64,000 nucleotides of DNA from Lentzea alba (lineage in GTDB: Bacteria; Actinomycetota; Actinomycetes; Mycobacteriales; Pseudonocardiaceae): contig NZ_JAAMPJ010000004.1 of NCBI RefSeq assembly GCF_011067745.1, positions 248,001 through 312,000 of the forward strand. The letters are read 5' to 3'. A program made the translations under genes and the position numbers. Below the pieces are notes generated by a model. It had not been told where the DNA came from. It saw nothing but the letters and a program-made list of their open reading frames with translations, and ran no database searches. Of this stretch, positions 43,053 to 51,568 are shown in pieces (the stretch's first letter is position 1; each line of letters starts with the position of its first letter).

Positions 43053-44092
43053 CACTCGCCCCGCCACTTCCAGCGCTGCGTGCTCACCCACAGCTTGGCG
43101 CGCTTGTACGCGTGCGGGGCGAGGAACAGCTGGGTGCGGCTGAGGAACGACGGGCTGAACTTCTGGCGGCGCAGCAGCGCCTTGTACTCCGGCAGCTCCT
43201 CGAGCTGCGGGTAGGTCTCACGGGCGAAGTCGACGAGCTCCTTCTCGGTGCCGTCGAGCTGGTCGCGGTCGTGCAGCCGGACCGCGCGCCACAGCGCGTC
43301 GCTCGCGATGGCCTTGCGCGCCAATGGCTTCAGTCGCGCGGGTAGACCGGGGTTCTGTTCCAGGACCAGGTCGAACACGTCGCGGCGCTGTTCCAGGTCG
43401 GCGAACACCGACTTGAACGTCGTGCGCATCATGGAGTTCTCGTGCACCCGGTAGTACGCGCCGGGCTTGCCGCTGACGTAGCCGATGTCCGACACGGCCG
43501 CGATCCGCAGCCACATCTCCAGGTCGCCCGCGTGCGGCAGGTCGGCGCGGTAACCGCCGACCTTCTGCTGGACCTTGGTGCGCACCACGACCTCCGGCGA
43601 GGAGATCACGTTGCGGCTGCTGCGGAAGCGGTTCTCGATCCACTCCTCGCCGCGCCACACCTTGGACGTCACCGGCAGCTGGGCGATCTTCGGCAACGCC
43701 TCGTGGTCGCTGTAGTACACGACGCGCCCGTACACCATGCCCACGTCGGGGTTCTGCTCGAAGACCGCGGCCGCGCGCTGCAGGGCGCCGGGCGCCAGCA
43801 GGTCGTCCGCGGACAGCAGCACCGTGTAGTCGGCGCTCGCCCAGTCCAGCAGGCCCTCGTTGTAGGTGGCGATGTGCCCCTTGTTCACCTCGTGCCGGTA
43901 GCCCTCGACGCGCTTGTCGGCGGCCATCAGTTCGGCCATCACCTCAGGAGTGTTGTCCGACGACGTGTCGTCGATCACAAGCACTCGGACGTCCACGCCC
44001 GGTTGGTCGAGGACGCTGCGGACACAGACCGGCAGGAAGTGGGCGTAGTTGTAACAGGGGATCACGACGTCCACTGTGGGAAGCGTTGGCAC
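43049..44092 (-). CDS. GT2-family glycosyltransferase
   Basis: A 347-residue protein. The GT-A domain shows VDVVIPCYNYAHFLPVCVRS, VLVIDDTSSDNT, LLSADDLLAPGAL (metal-binding DD) and DLEMWLRIAAV near residue 190. The GTG start at 44092 has no good ribosome site; GTG 44074 is an alternative. It likely acts on the cytoplasmic side during repeat-unit synthesis. It is the first gene of the 44092-40429 operon and divergent from the rhamnosyltransferase-like gene. Confidence 0.9.
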   Translation of the reverse strand: MPTLPTVDVVIPCYNYAHFLPVCVRSVLDQPGVDVRVLVIDDTSSDNTPEVMAELMAADKRVEGYRHEVNKGHIATYNEGLLDWASADYTVLLSADDLLAPGALQRAAAVFEQNPDVGMVYGRVVYYSDHEALPKIAQLPVTSKVWRGEEWIENRFRSSRNVISSPEVVVRTKVQQKVGGYRADLPHAGDLEMWLRIAAVSDIGYVSGKPGAYYRVHENSMMRTTFKSVFADLEQRRDVFDLVLEQNPGLPARLKPLARKAIASDALWRAVRLHDRDQLDGTEKELVDFARETYPQLEELPEYKALLRRQKFSPSFLSRTQLFLAPHAYKRAKLWVSTQRWKWRGEW

Positions 44093-44184
44093 AACCTAGC
44101 TATCGGTCTCCACGCGCATTCGTTAGCCCCGCAACGTTTTGGGCCCATCGGGCGATGTAGGCGATGACCGGAGTAAGGGGAGTC

Positions 44185-45030
44185 ATGGCCGACCACGTCA
44201 TCCTGACGCGCTTCAACCTGCCTTCTAAGGGCGCCGAAAGCTACGTCCGGGCAAAGGAAGGATGGCTGACCGAACGCGTTGCGCTGTTCGAGCGTTACTG
44301 CCTGCCATCGGTGCTGGCGCAGTCGGACAAACGGACGCGTTGGCTCATCTATTTCGACCCCGAATCACCGAAATGGCTCAAGGACAAAATCGCGCAACAC
44401 GGCGACGCGTACACGCCCGTTTACCGCGCGGAAGTGTCGCGGGAAGAGCTGAGATCGGACATCCGGTCGCTTTACAGCCAGGTCGGTGAGGAGCTCATCA
44501 CCACGAACCTGGACAACGACGACGGCCTCGCGGTCGACTTCGTGGAACGCCTCTGCGCCGCTCCCCGCCCCACCACGACGGCGGCGTACTACCTGGTCAA
44601 CGGCCTGATCAAGTCGCCGGGCGGCCTGTACCACCGCGTCGACCGGCACAACGCGTTCGTCTCGGTCCGCGAGACCTGGGACGAGCCCGTGACCTGCTGG
44701 GCGCACTGGCACAACCACATGCACCTGCACTTCCCGGTCGTCGAACTGGGCGGCGCTCCCGGTTGGCTGCAGGTCGTGCACGGCGGCAACGTGTCGAACC
44801 GCACACGCGGCCGGTTGGTCTCGCCCGATGCCTACAAGGCGTCGTTCGGCGCGTCTTTGGACGACGTGACCGCGCCCGGCTCGCTCGCCGTGGCGCAGGA
44901 TCGGCTGGTGTCTCAGCCCGTTCGGTTCATGCGTGACTCGGGCCGGGTGGCTGCCAAGAACGCGGCCATGAAGGTGCTCGGCAAGGGCGGGTTCGAGAAG
45001 ATCAAGCAGAAGCTGGCTGCTCGCGGTTGA
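44185..45030 (+). CDS. Putative rhamnosyltransferase-type glycosyltransferase
   Basis: A 281-residue protein from ATG 44185 behind AAGGGGAG. It has HVILTRFNLPSKGAE, RTRWLIYFDPESPKWLKDKI and TTNLDNDDGLAVDFVERL, typical of the Rhamno_transf family (GT-A-like with a DND/DD motif). A basic C-terminus follows. Its 3' end overlaps the convergent MFS gene by 29 bp. It is the only plus-strand glycosyltransferase between 37 and 50 kb. Confidence 0.82.
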   Translation: MADHVILTRFNLPSKGAESYVRAKEGWLTERVALFERYCLPSVLAQSDKRTRWLIYFDPESPKWLKDKIAQHGDAYTPVYRAEVSREELRSDIRSLYSQVGEELITTNLDNDDGLAVDFVERLCAAPRPTTTAAYYLVNGLIKSPGGLYHRVDRHNAFVSVRETWDEPVTCWAHWHNHMHLHFPVVELGGAPGWLQVVHGGNVSNRTRGRLVSPDAYKASFGASLDDVTAPGSLAVAQDRLVSQPVRFMRDSGRVAAKNAAMKVLGKGGFEKIKQKLAARG

Positions 45031-46228
45031 TCCCGTAAGCGATGACGAGCGTCACGGTGAGTGCTGCGAGCGCCACCGTGACGCTGGTGGTGAAGCTGGA
45101 GAATTGCAGCAGCAGTCCAAAAGCGACGGACGAAACGAGACGGCCCAGCGCCTGCCCGGTCTGCACGACGGACAGCCCGCTCGCTCGCAGTGACTCCGGT
45201 GCCGACTCGCTCACCTTGGCCGACAGCACGCCGTCGGTGGCCGCGTAGAACAGTCCGTGCAGCAGCAGTGCCGCGATCGCGACGCCCTTCCCGCCCTCGG
45301 GGATGAACAGCAGCGCGTACACGCCGAGCAGCAGGCCGTGGCCGAGCAGGAACATCCGCCAGCGGCCCATCCTGTCCGCGAGTTTCCCGAGCGGCGCGGC
45401 GGCCGTGAGGAAGACGACCGCCGTGCCGAGCGGGAGCAGGGGCAGCCAGCCGAGCGAGATGTTCGTGGCTTTCTGCACCAGCACGTAGACGAACGCGTCC
45501 GACACCGTCGCGAGCCCGAGCAGCCCTGCGCAGACGGTGGTGCGGCGGAAGTGCTTGTCGGTGAGCAGGTTGAGGCCCGCCTTGAACGACGGCCGCGGCC
45601 CCTTCGGCTGCTCCTTCGCGGGCGTCTCCCGGACGAACGAGATCAGCACGATCAGCCCGATGACCGCGAACGCCGCGGACACCGCGAAGATCGGCCCCGG
45701 CACCATCCCGATCTGCGCGAGCAGCAGGAACGTCACCAACGGCCCCAGCAGCGCACCGAACGTGTCCATGCTCCGGTGCACGCCGAACGCCGCGCCGAGC
45801 CGATCTTCCGGCGTGGCCAGCGAGATCATCGCGTCGCGCGGCGCCGTCCGGATGCCCTTGCCCGCCCGGTCCGCGGCCATCAGCGCGCCGATGCCGAACG
45901 GCGACGCCCCGACCAGCGGGAAGAACACCTTGGTGGCGGCCGACAGCCCGTACCCGGCCGCCGCGACGGCCTTGGGCCGGCGGAACTTGTCCGAGATGCC
46001 GCCGCCGACCAGCCGCAGCAGCGCCGTGGCACCGGTGTAGATCCCGTCCAACAGCCCGAACTGCGCGTACCCGAGTTGCAACGTGAACAGCAGGTACACG
46101 GGCAGGAACGCCGTGATCATCTCGGCGGAGATGTCGGTCAGCAGGCTGACCGTGCCCAGCGCGAACACGGTGCCCGGCAACCGTTTGCGGAAGTCGGCCT
46201 TGGCCGGCCGCGACGACGCGACGTACAT
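45002..46228 (-). CDS. Major facilitator superfamily transporter
   Basis: A 408-residue protein with 12 membrane helices and the MFS loop signature GGGISDKFRRPK (loop 2-3) and APLGKLADRMGRWR (loop 8-9). DRAGKGIRTAPRDAMIS is a motif seen in a broad bacterial MFS subgroup. The substrate is unknown. It lies within the polysaccharide locus downstream of the asparagine-synthase-like gene, but is not a classical polysaccharide exporter. Confidence 0.85.
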   Translation of the reverse strand: MYVASSRPAKADFRKRLPGTVFALGTVSLLTDISAEMITAFLPVYLLFTLQLGYAQFGLLDGIYTGATALLRLVGGGISDKFRRPKAVAAAGYGLSAATKVFFPLVGASPFGIGALMAADRAGKGIRTAPRDAMISLATPEDRLGAAFGVHRSMDTFGALLGPLVTFLLLAQIGMVPGPIFAVSAAFAVIGLIVLISFVRETPAKEQPKGPRPSFKAGLNLLTDKHFRRTTVCAGLLGLATVSDAFVYVLVQKATNISLGWLPLLPLGTAVVFLTAAAPLGKLADRMGRWRMFLLGHGLLLGVYALLFIPEGGKGVAIAALLLHGLFYAATDGVLSAKVSESAPESLRASGLSVVQTGQALGRLVSSVAFGLLLQFSSFTTSVTVALAALTVTLVIAYGINREQPASA

Positions 46229-46292
46229 GCGGGCCTACCAGCCCGGAGTCTCGGACGCGGTGGTGCCGTGCGGAAGCGAGTTCATGGGCGTC

Positions 46293-48116
46293 CTACCAGC
46301 TCAGCGTCTGGTGCCACACCTCGAGCGACAGCAGCGTCCAGATGCGCGGCTGCTCGTTGCGGTCACCCGAGTCGTGGTCGTCGAGCAGCGATCGCACCGC
46401 GGCCCGGTCGAAGGTCTTGCCCACGAACGACGTGGGCCCGGTCAGCAGGTCGTACGCCATGTCCCGCAACCCGTCGCGGAACCACGCGTCCAGCGGCACC
46501 TTGAAGCCCGACTTCGGGCGGTCGACCACGTCGGCCGGCAGGTGCTGGCGCGCGACTTCCTTGACGACCCACTTGGTCGTGCCGCCGCGCACCTTCACGT
46601 TGCTGGGCAACGAGAACGCGAGCTCGGCCACCCGGTGGTCCAGGAACGGCGGGCGCAGCTCCAGGGACGCGGCCATCGACATGCGGTCGCCGCGTTCGAG
46701 CAGGTTGTCGGCCAGCCAGGTGTGCGAGTCGGCGTAGAGCATGCGGCGCAACGCGTCACCGCGTCCGTCGACGTACGGCGCGAGCACGGACCGCGTGGCC
46801 GGCCCACCCAGCAACGCTGCCCTTTCGGACACCGTGAACGGCGCGAACCAGCCGCGCATGCGTTCGGCGTACGACGGTTCGGCGATCGCCCGCAGAGCGA
46901 TGCCCAGCCGCGCCTTCGAGGCCGGCAGCGCCTTCTCCAGCCGACGAAGGGCGAACGACGGCAGCGCGCCCGCGAGACGGGTGGCGGCAGCGAAGCGGTA
47001 CTTCGGGTAGCCGCCGAACAGCTCGTCGCTGCCCTCACCGGACAGCACGACCTTCACGTCGCGGCGCGCGAGTTCGGCGAGGCGGAACACGGCCACGTCA
47101 GCGGGTTCGGACAGCGGCGCGTCGCGGTGCCAGGACAGCTTCGCCCAGCTGTCGCGGAAGTCGTCGGCCGTCACGATGACGCTGTGGTGCGTGCTGCCGA
47201 CGATCCCGGCGACCTTCTCGGCCCAGTGCAGCTCGTCGACGCGCGGGTCGCCGAAGCCGGCGGAGAACGTGTGCAGCGGAGCGCCGCCTCGTTCGCGCGC
47301 CACCAGCGCGGTGATCAGCGACGAGTCCACGCCGCCGGACAGGTAGGCGCCGACCGGCACGTCCGCGACCAGCGCGTCCCGCACGGAGGCGGTCAGCGCC
47401 TCGTCGACCAGCCGGACGGCCTCCTCGGGCGTCACGGACCGGATCTCCGACTGGCGCGGCAGCTCCCAGTACGGCGAGGTGCGCACCGAACCGTCAGCCG
47501 AAACCACCAGGTGGTGGCCCTGCGGCACCTTCCGCACGCCACGCAGCAGCGTGTAGGGCGCGGGCACCGACCGGTGGGCCAGGTAGTCGTGCAGCGACTC
47601 CTGGTCGACGTCGGCCGACCCGATCGCGGGCAGCAGCGCCTTGATCTCGGACGCGAACGCGAACATCGAGGAGTCCGCGTAGTAGTACAGCGGCAGGATG
47701 CCGAGCCGGTCGCGGAACAGGTGCGTTTCGCCCGTGGCAGCGTCGTGGATCGCGTACGCGAACTGGCCGCGCAGCTTGGCAACCCCCGCGGCGCCGTGCT
47801 GTTCGTACAGCGCCAGCAGCACCTCGGTGTCGCCGCTGGTCTTGAACGGGTACGCGAGCGCGGTCCGCAGCTGCTTGTAGTTCAGGATCTCGCCGTTGAA
47901 CGCGATCGTCGTCGTGCCCGACGCGCCCGCCATCGGCTGCGGCGAGCCGGCCAGGTCGATGATCGACAACCGGGTGTGCGCGAAGCCGATCGAGCCGTCC
48001 GACCAGAAGCCGCTGTCGTCGGGGCCGCGGTGGTGCAGCCGCTTCGCCATCTCGGCGAGCAGCTCACGGGAGACGGGCGCGCCGTCGAACCGTCTGACGC
48101 CTGCGATGCCACACAT
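46293..48116 (-). CDS. asnB: Glutamine-dependent asparagine synthase-like amidotransferase
   Basis: A 607-residue protein. Cys2 after the removable Met (MCGIAGV), RLHHRGPDDSGFW, FNGEILNYKQLR and SGDTEVLL make up the class II glutaminase. The synthase domain has LSGGVDSSLITALVARE (PPi motif) and VVLSGEGSDELFGGYPKYR. In polysaccharide loci such homologues are proposed to amidate uronic acids (WbpS-type) instead of aspartate. Its place beside glycosyltransferase genes favours that, but a housekeeping AsnB is not excluded. It has a 2-bp gap to the upstream glycosyltransferase gene. Confidence 0.9.
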   Translation of the reverse strand: MCGIAGVRRFDGAPVSRELLAEMAKRLHHRGPDDSGFWSDGSIGFAHTRLSIIDLAGSPQPMAGASGTTTIAFNGEILNYKQLRTALAYPFKTSGDTEVLLALYEQHGAAGVAKLRGQFAYAIHDAATGETHLFRDRLGILPLYYYADSSMFAFASEIKALLPAIGSADVDQESLHDYLAHRSVPAPYTLLRGVRKVPQGHHLVVSADGSVRTSPYWELPRQSEIRSVTPEEAVRLVDEALTASVRDALVADVPVGAYLSGGVDSSLITALVARERGGAPLHTFSAGFGDPRVDELHWAEKVAGIVGSTHHSVIVTADDFRDSWAKLSWHRDAPLSEPADVAVFRLAELARRDVKVVLSGEGSDELFGGYPKYRFAAATRLAGALPSFALRRLEKALPASKARLGIALRAIAEPSYAERMRGWFAPFTVSERAALLGGPATRSVLAPYVDGRGDALRRMLYADSHTWLADNLLERGDRMSMAASLELRPPFLDHRVAELAFSLPSNVKVRGGTTKWVVKEVARQHLPADVVDRPKSGFKVPLDAWFRDGLRDMAYDLLTGPTSFVGKTFDRAAVRSLLDDHDSGDRNEQPRIWTLLSLEVWHQTLSW

Positions 48117-48118
48117 GG

Positions 48119-50125
48119 TCAGCGGTCCTCCGCGATCTGCATCAGTTCACGGGCACGGGAGTCCCACGACGCGGTCAGCACGGCCGCACGCCGTTGGGCC
48201 GGGGTCTTCAGGCCGCCGTCCTTCAGGGTCAGGCGGATCTGGTCGATGAAGTCGGCCTCTCCGGACGCGATCCGGATGACGTCGGAGTACCGCTCCACCT
48301 CGGGGAAGTCCGTGGACACCACGGCCAGGCCGAGCGCCAGGTACTCCTTCATCTTGATCGGGTTCGCGTGCTTGATCCAGTCGTTGTCGAGCCACGGCAT
48401 CAGCGCCACGTCGAAACCGGAGCCGTAGCCAGGAATCTGCTCGTAGGCGCGGAAGTCCAGCCAGTGCACGTTGGGGTACTTGGCGTAGCGCTCCATCGAG
48501 CAGGTGGCGTCACCGATCAGCACGACCGACGCGTCGGGGAACTCCTGCGCGACCTTCTCGATCAGGTCGAAGTCCACCAGGTAGTCGTCGAGGCTGCCGA
48601 AGAACCCGATGCGCGGCCCTGGGATCGACGCGATGTCGGCCGGCAGCACGTCGCGGCGGGTGAAGTGGTCGACGTCCACGCCGTGGTCCAGGAAGTGCGC
48701 GCGCTCACCGGTCAGCGCGGACTCCTCTTCCTGCAGCGCGCGGGAGACGTAGAGCACGGTGTCCGAATTGGACAGCAGCTGGTTCTCCAGCGCGGCGATG
48801 GTGCCCTGGTCGGCCTCGGGGAACGCCGAGTGCCGGTCCGAGCGGTTGAAGATCAGGCCCTTGTGCTTCATGGGCTCCACCACGTCCCACGCGGTGGGAA
48901 TCGTGGCGACGACGACCGGCGTGCCCATCCGCAGGAAGAAGCACACGAGACGAACCTGGGTGCGCACCAGCACCGAGTTCAGCTTGCGCAGCCACGGCTT
49001 GCCGTAGAACGGCAGGGGAGCGGGCGTCATCACGTAGAAGTTCGGCGTCTCCGGAATCGGCCGGCGCACCAGCTTCGCGACGCTCATCGCCTTGCGGAAG
49101 ATGCGGCGCAGGAACTGCGTGCTCTTGCCGGGCGAGGGCATCCGCAGGCCGATGCTGTTGACCAGCAGCACCTTGCGGTGCTTCGCGACCCGGCGCAGCA
49201 GCTGGAAGTCGGAGTGCGCCCGGTTGTGGTACCACCAGTCCTGCGCGGAGAAGCACAGGTACGCCGGCCCCGCGGAGGCGACTTCCTCCGGCCAGTGCCG
49301 CATCGTGAGCAGCCCCTTGAACGCGGCCCGGTTCTTGGGCTTGTGCAGGCGCAGGGCCTCGTTCAGCGCCACCACGAGCCACATGAGGACGGCGGCGAAC
49401 CTGCCGTACCGCTCGCGGTGCAGGCGGACGCGGTTCGTGGCCAGCAGCGACCACAGCCGGGGGTTCGTGTTGGACTCGCCACCGATGTGCGTGGCGGTCG
49501 CGCGCGGTTCGAACCAGACGCCACCGACGCGCAGCATGTACTCCACTTCCTCCGAATAGAGGAAGTAGCGTTCGTCCAAAAGGCCGTGCTTCTCGATGAC
49601 TTCGCGCTTGATGAGCCACGCGCAGCCGGTGGCCCAGTCCGCGGACCGCGAGCCCTCGTAGTGCTTGAGACCGACGACCGTCGCACCCAGTCCCATCCGA
49701 CCGGCGCGCTGGCCGTTGAGGAGCGCCTCGGCGAGCGAGGTGCGCAGCGTGGGCTCGTTGCGCAACGAGAAGTGCACCATCCCGTCCTCGCCGAGGATCT
49801 TCGGCACGGTGATGGGCTTGTCGGCCGCCTGCAGCGTTTCGATCGTGCCGGGGTGCAGGCGCGTGTCGGCGTTGAGCACGAGCACGTCGTGGCCTTCTGC
49901 CGCTTTGATGCCGAGATTCACGCCCGCGGCGAATCCCGCGTTCACCGGATTGCGCACGATTTGCGCGTTCCGTCGTGTGGCGGCGACCACACTCACGGTG
50001 TTATCGGCGGAAGCGTTGTCGACGACGATCACCTTTACGTCGTCTGGCAGCGAGTTCAGGCACCCCTCGATGACCTGTTCGCTCTGGTACGTGACGATGA
50101 CCACCGCGACAGGTGACCGCTCCAC
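48119..50125 (-). CDS. Two-domain glycosyltransferase (GT2 plus GT4-like)
   Basis: GTG 50125 is chosen because CGAGGAG lies 5 bp upstream; ATG 50140 is an alternative. The product has 668 residues. Residues 5-270 are a GT2 rhamnosyltransferase-like domain (VVIVTYQSEQVIEGCLNSLP, VIVVDNASADNT, LVLNADTRL, YFLYSEEVEYMLRV). Residues 285-668 form a GT-B domain (AYLCFSAQDWWYHNRAH, DTVLYVSRALQEEE, GPRIGFFGSLDDYLVDFDLI, NPIKMKEYLALG). The fusion suggests two sequential sugar additions by one protein. It is divergent from the GT4 gene at 50237. Confidence 0.88.
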   Translation of the reverse strand: MERSPVAVVIVTYQSEQVIEGCLNSLPDDVKVIVVDNASADNTVSVVAATRRNAQIVRNPVNAGFAAGVNLGIKAAEGHDVLVLNADTRLHPGTIETLQAADKPITVPKILGEDGMVHFSLRNEPTLRTSLAEALLNGQRAGRMGLGATVVGLKHYEGSRSADWATGCAWLIKREVIEKHGLLDERYFLYSEEVEYMLRVGGVWFEPRATATHIGGESNTNPRLWSLLATNRVRLHRERYGRFAAVLMWLVVALNEALRLHKPKNRAAFKGLLTMRHWPEEVASAGPAYLCFSAQDWWYHNRAHSDFQLLRRVAKHRKVLLVNSIGLRMPSPGKSTQFLRRIFRKAMSVAKLVRRPIPETPNFYVMTPAPLPFYGKPWLRKLNSVLVRTQVRLVCFFLRMGTPVVVATIPTAWDVVEPMKHKGLIFNRSDRHSAFPEADQGTIAALENQLLSNSDTVLYVSRALQEEESALTGERAHFLDHGVDVDHFTRRDVLPADIASIPGPRIGFFGSLDDYLVDFDLIEKVAQEFPDASVVLIGDATCSMERYAKYPNVHWLDFRAYEQIPGYGSGFDVALMPWLDNDWIKHANPIKMKEYLALGLAVVSTDFPEVERYSDVIRIASGEADFIDQIRLTLKDGGLKTPAQRRAAVLTASWDSRARELMQIAEDR

Positions 50126-50236
50126 AACCGCTCCTCGCATTCGGGCTTGTGCCCGCTACATCGAGCGTTTTGCAACCTCCGTTACGAGATCGGCGGAACC
50201 TGTAACCGTTTTGCCCTCCCGAACGAGAACCAAAGC
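50126..50236. promoter_or_regulatory. Divergent promoter region with repeated CGTTTTGC
   Basis: A 111-bp region between divergent glycosyltransferase genes. CGTTTTGC occurs at 50165-50172 and 50207-50214, 42 bp apart (four helical turns). The second copy lies in CCTGTAACCGTTTTGCCC (50199-50216), which resembles motifs at 23297 and 39391 (minus). It may be a binding site for a locus regulator. Confidence 0.45.
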
Positions 50237-51568
50237 GTGACGTCATCGCCGCACGTGTTGATCATCGTGCAGAACCTCCCCGTGCCGCTGGACCGCCGGG
50301 TGTGGCTGGAGTGCCGCGCTCTCACCAACGCCGGGTACGAGGTTTCGGTGATCTGCCCCAAGGGTCCGGGTGATCCCGCTTACCAACTCCTCGACGGAGT
50401 GCACCTCTACAAGTACGCTCCGCCGCCCCAGGCCGAAGGCGCGCTGGGCTACGCGTGGGAGTTCCTGTACTGCTGGGTGCGCACGGCGTTGCTGAGCGTG
50501 AAGGTGCGTGCTCGCAGGCGGTTCGACGTCATGCAGGCGTGCAACCCGCCGGACACGTACTGGGCGCTCGCGCTGCTGTGGCGGCTGGGTGGCGTGAAGT
50601 TCGTCTTCGACCACCACGACCTCAACCCCGAGGTGTTCCTGTCGCGGTTCGGCGAGCCCAAGGGCGTCGCGGGCAAGCTGCAGTACCGCATTCTGAAGTG
50701 GCTGGAGCGCCGGACGTTCCGCACGGCCAACCGGGTGACGTCGACCAACACCTCGTACCAGAAGATCGCGTGGACGCGCGGTTCCGTGCCGCCCGAGCAC
50801 ACCACCGTCGTGCGCTCCGGCCCGGACACCACCGTGATGCGGCCTGTCGAGGGCGTGGACGAGCTCCGACGCGGCGGCAAACATCTGGTGGCCTATCTCG
50901 GAATCATGGGCCCGCAGGACGGCGTCGACGGTGTGCTGGAAGTCGCGAAGAGGGTCGTTCACGACCGCGGCCGCACCGACGTCCGGTTCGCGCTGCTGGG
51001 CTTCGGCGACTGCCTCGAAGACCTGAAGAAGCAGGCCACGGCCTGGGGACTCGACCCGTACGTCGAGTTCACCGGACGTGTTGGGCCCGAACAGATCACC
51101 CGTTACCTCTCCACGGCCGCCGTCGGTCTCGGCCCGGATCCGTTGTCGCCTTTGAACGACGTGTCCACTATGAACAAGACCATGGAGTACATGGCCTACG
51201 CGCTGCCGGTCGTCACGTACCGGTTGCAGGAGACCGTGGTGTCCGCCGGTGACTGCGCCGTCTTCGTCGAGCCGGGTGACGTCGAGGCGTTCACCACCTC
51301 GCTGCTCGACCTGCTCGACGACGCCGAACGCCGCGGCCGCCTCGGCTTCGAGGGCCGGCGCCGCTGCGAGGCGGAGCTGGACTGGCGCCCGCAGGCCGAG
51401 AACTACGTGGCGGTGTTCGACGGGCTGACCGGCTTCGGCTCGCGCGGCCCGTTTCCCGACGGCAGGCCCGAGCTGACCGCGGGCACTGACGCGTGGGGCA
51501 ACAAGATGATCGACGTGAGCGACGACGCCGTGCTCCGCGCGTTCGCCGTGAACCGAACGGGAGAATGA
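50237..51568 (+). CDS. GT4-family glycosyltransferase (WbuB-like)
   Basis: A 443-residue protein from GTG 50237, where the typical start HVLIIVQNLPVPLDRRVWLE follows. FDHHDLNPEVFLSRFGEP, a mid-domain linker, then VAYLGIMGPQDGVDGVLEVA and the GT-B signature DVSTMNKTMEYMAYALPVV are all present. These match GT4 enzymes found in EPS operons. The stop overlaps the UDP-sugar dehydrogenase start region (ATGATG), so the two are coupled. Confidence 0.88.
   Translation: MTSSPHVLIIVQNLPVPLDRRVWLECRALTNAGYEVSVICPKGPGDPAYQLLDGVHLYKYAPPPQAEGALGYAWEFLYCWVRTALLSVKVRARRRFDVMQACNPPDTYWALALLWRLGGVKFVFDHHDLNPEVFLSRFGEPKGVAGKLQYRILKWLERRTFRTANRVTSTNTSYQKIAWTRGSVPPEHTTVVRSGPDTTVMRPVEGVDELRRGGKHLVAYLGIMGPQDGVDGVLEVAKRVVHDRGRTDVRFALLGFGDCLEDLKKQATAWGLDPYVEFTGRVGPEQITRYLSTAAVGLGPDPLSPLNDVSTMNKTMEYMAYALPVVTYRLQETVVSAGDCAVFVEPGDVEAFTTSLLDLLDDAERRGRLGFEGRRRCEAELDWRPQAENYVAVFDGLTGFGSRGPFPDGRPELTAGTDAWGNKMIDVSDDAVLRAFAVNRTGE

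Noticed and set aside
46235..46285. 16-codon minus-strand frame between the asnB-like and MFS genes (MNSLPHGTTASETPGW)
   Set aside because: It has only a weak AGGA-type ribosome site and no attenuator-like structure; it could be a leader peptide, but support is too weak.
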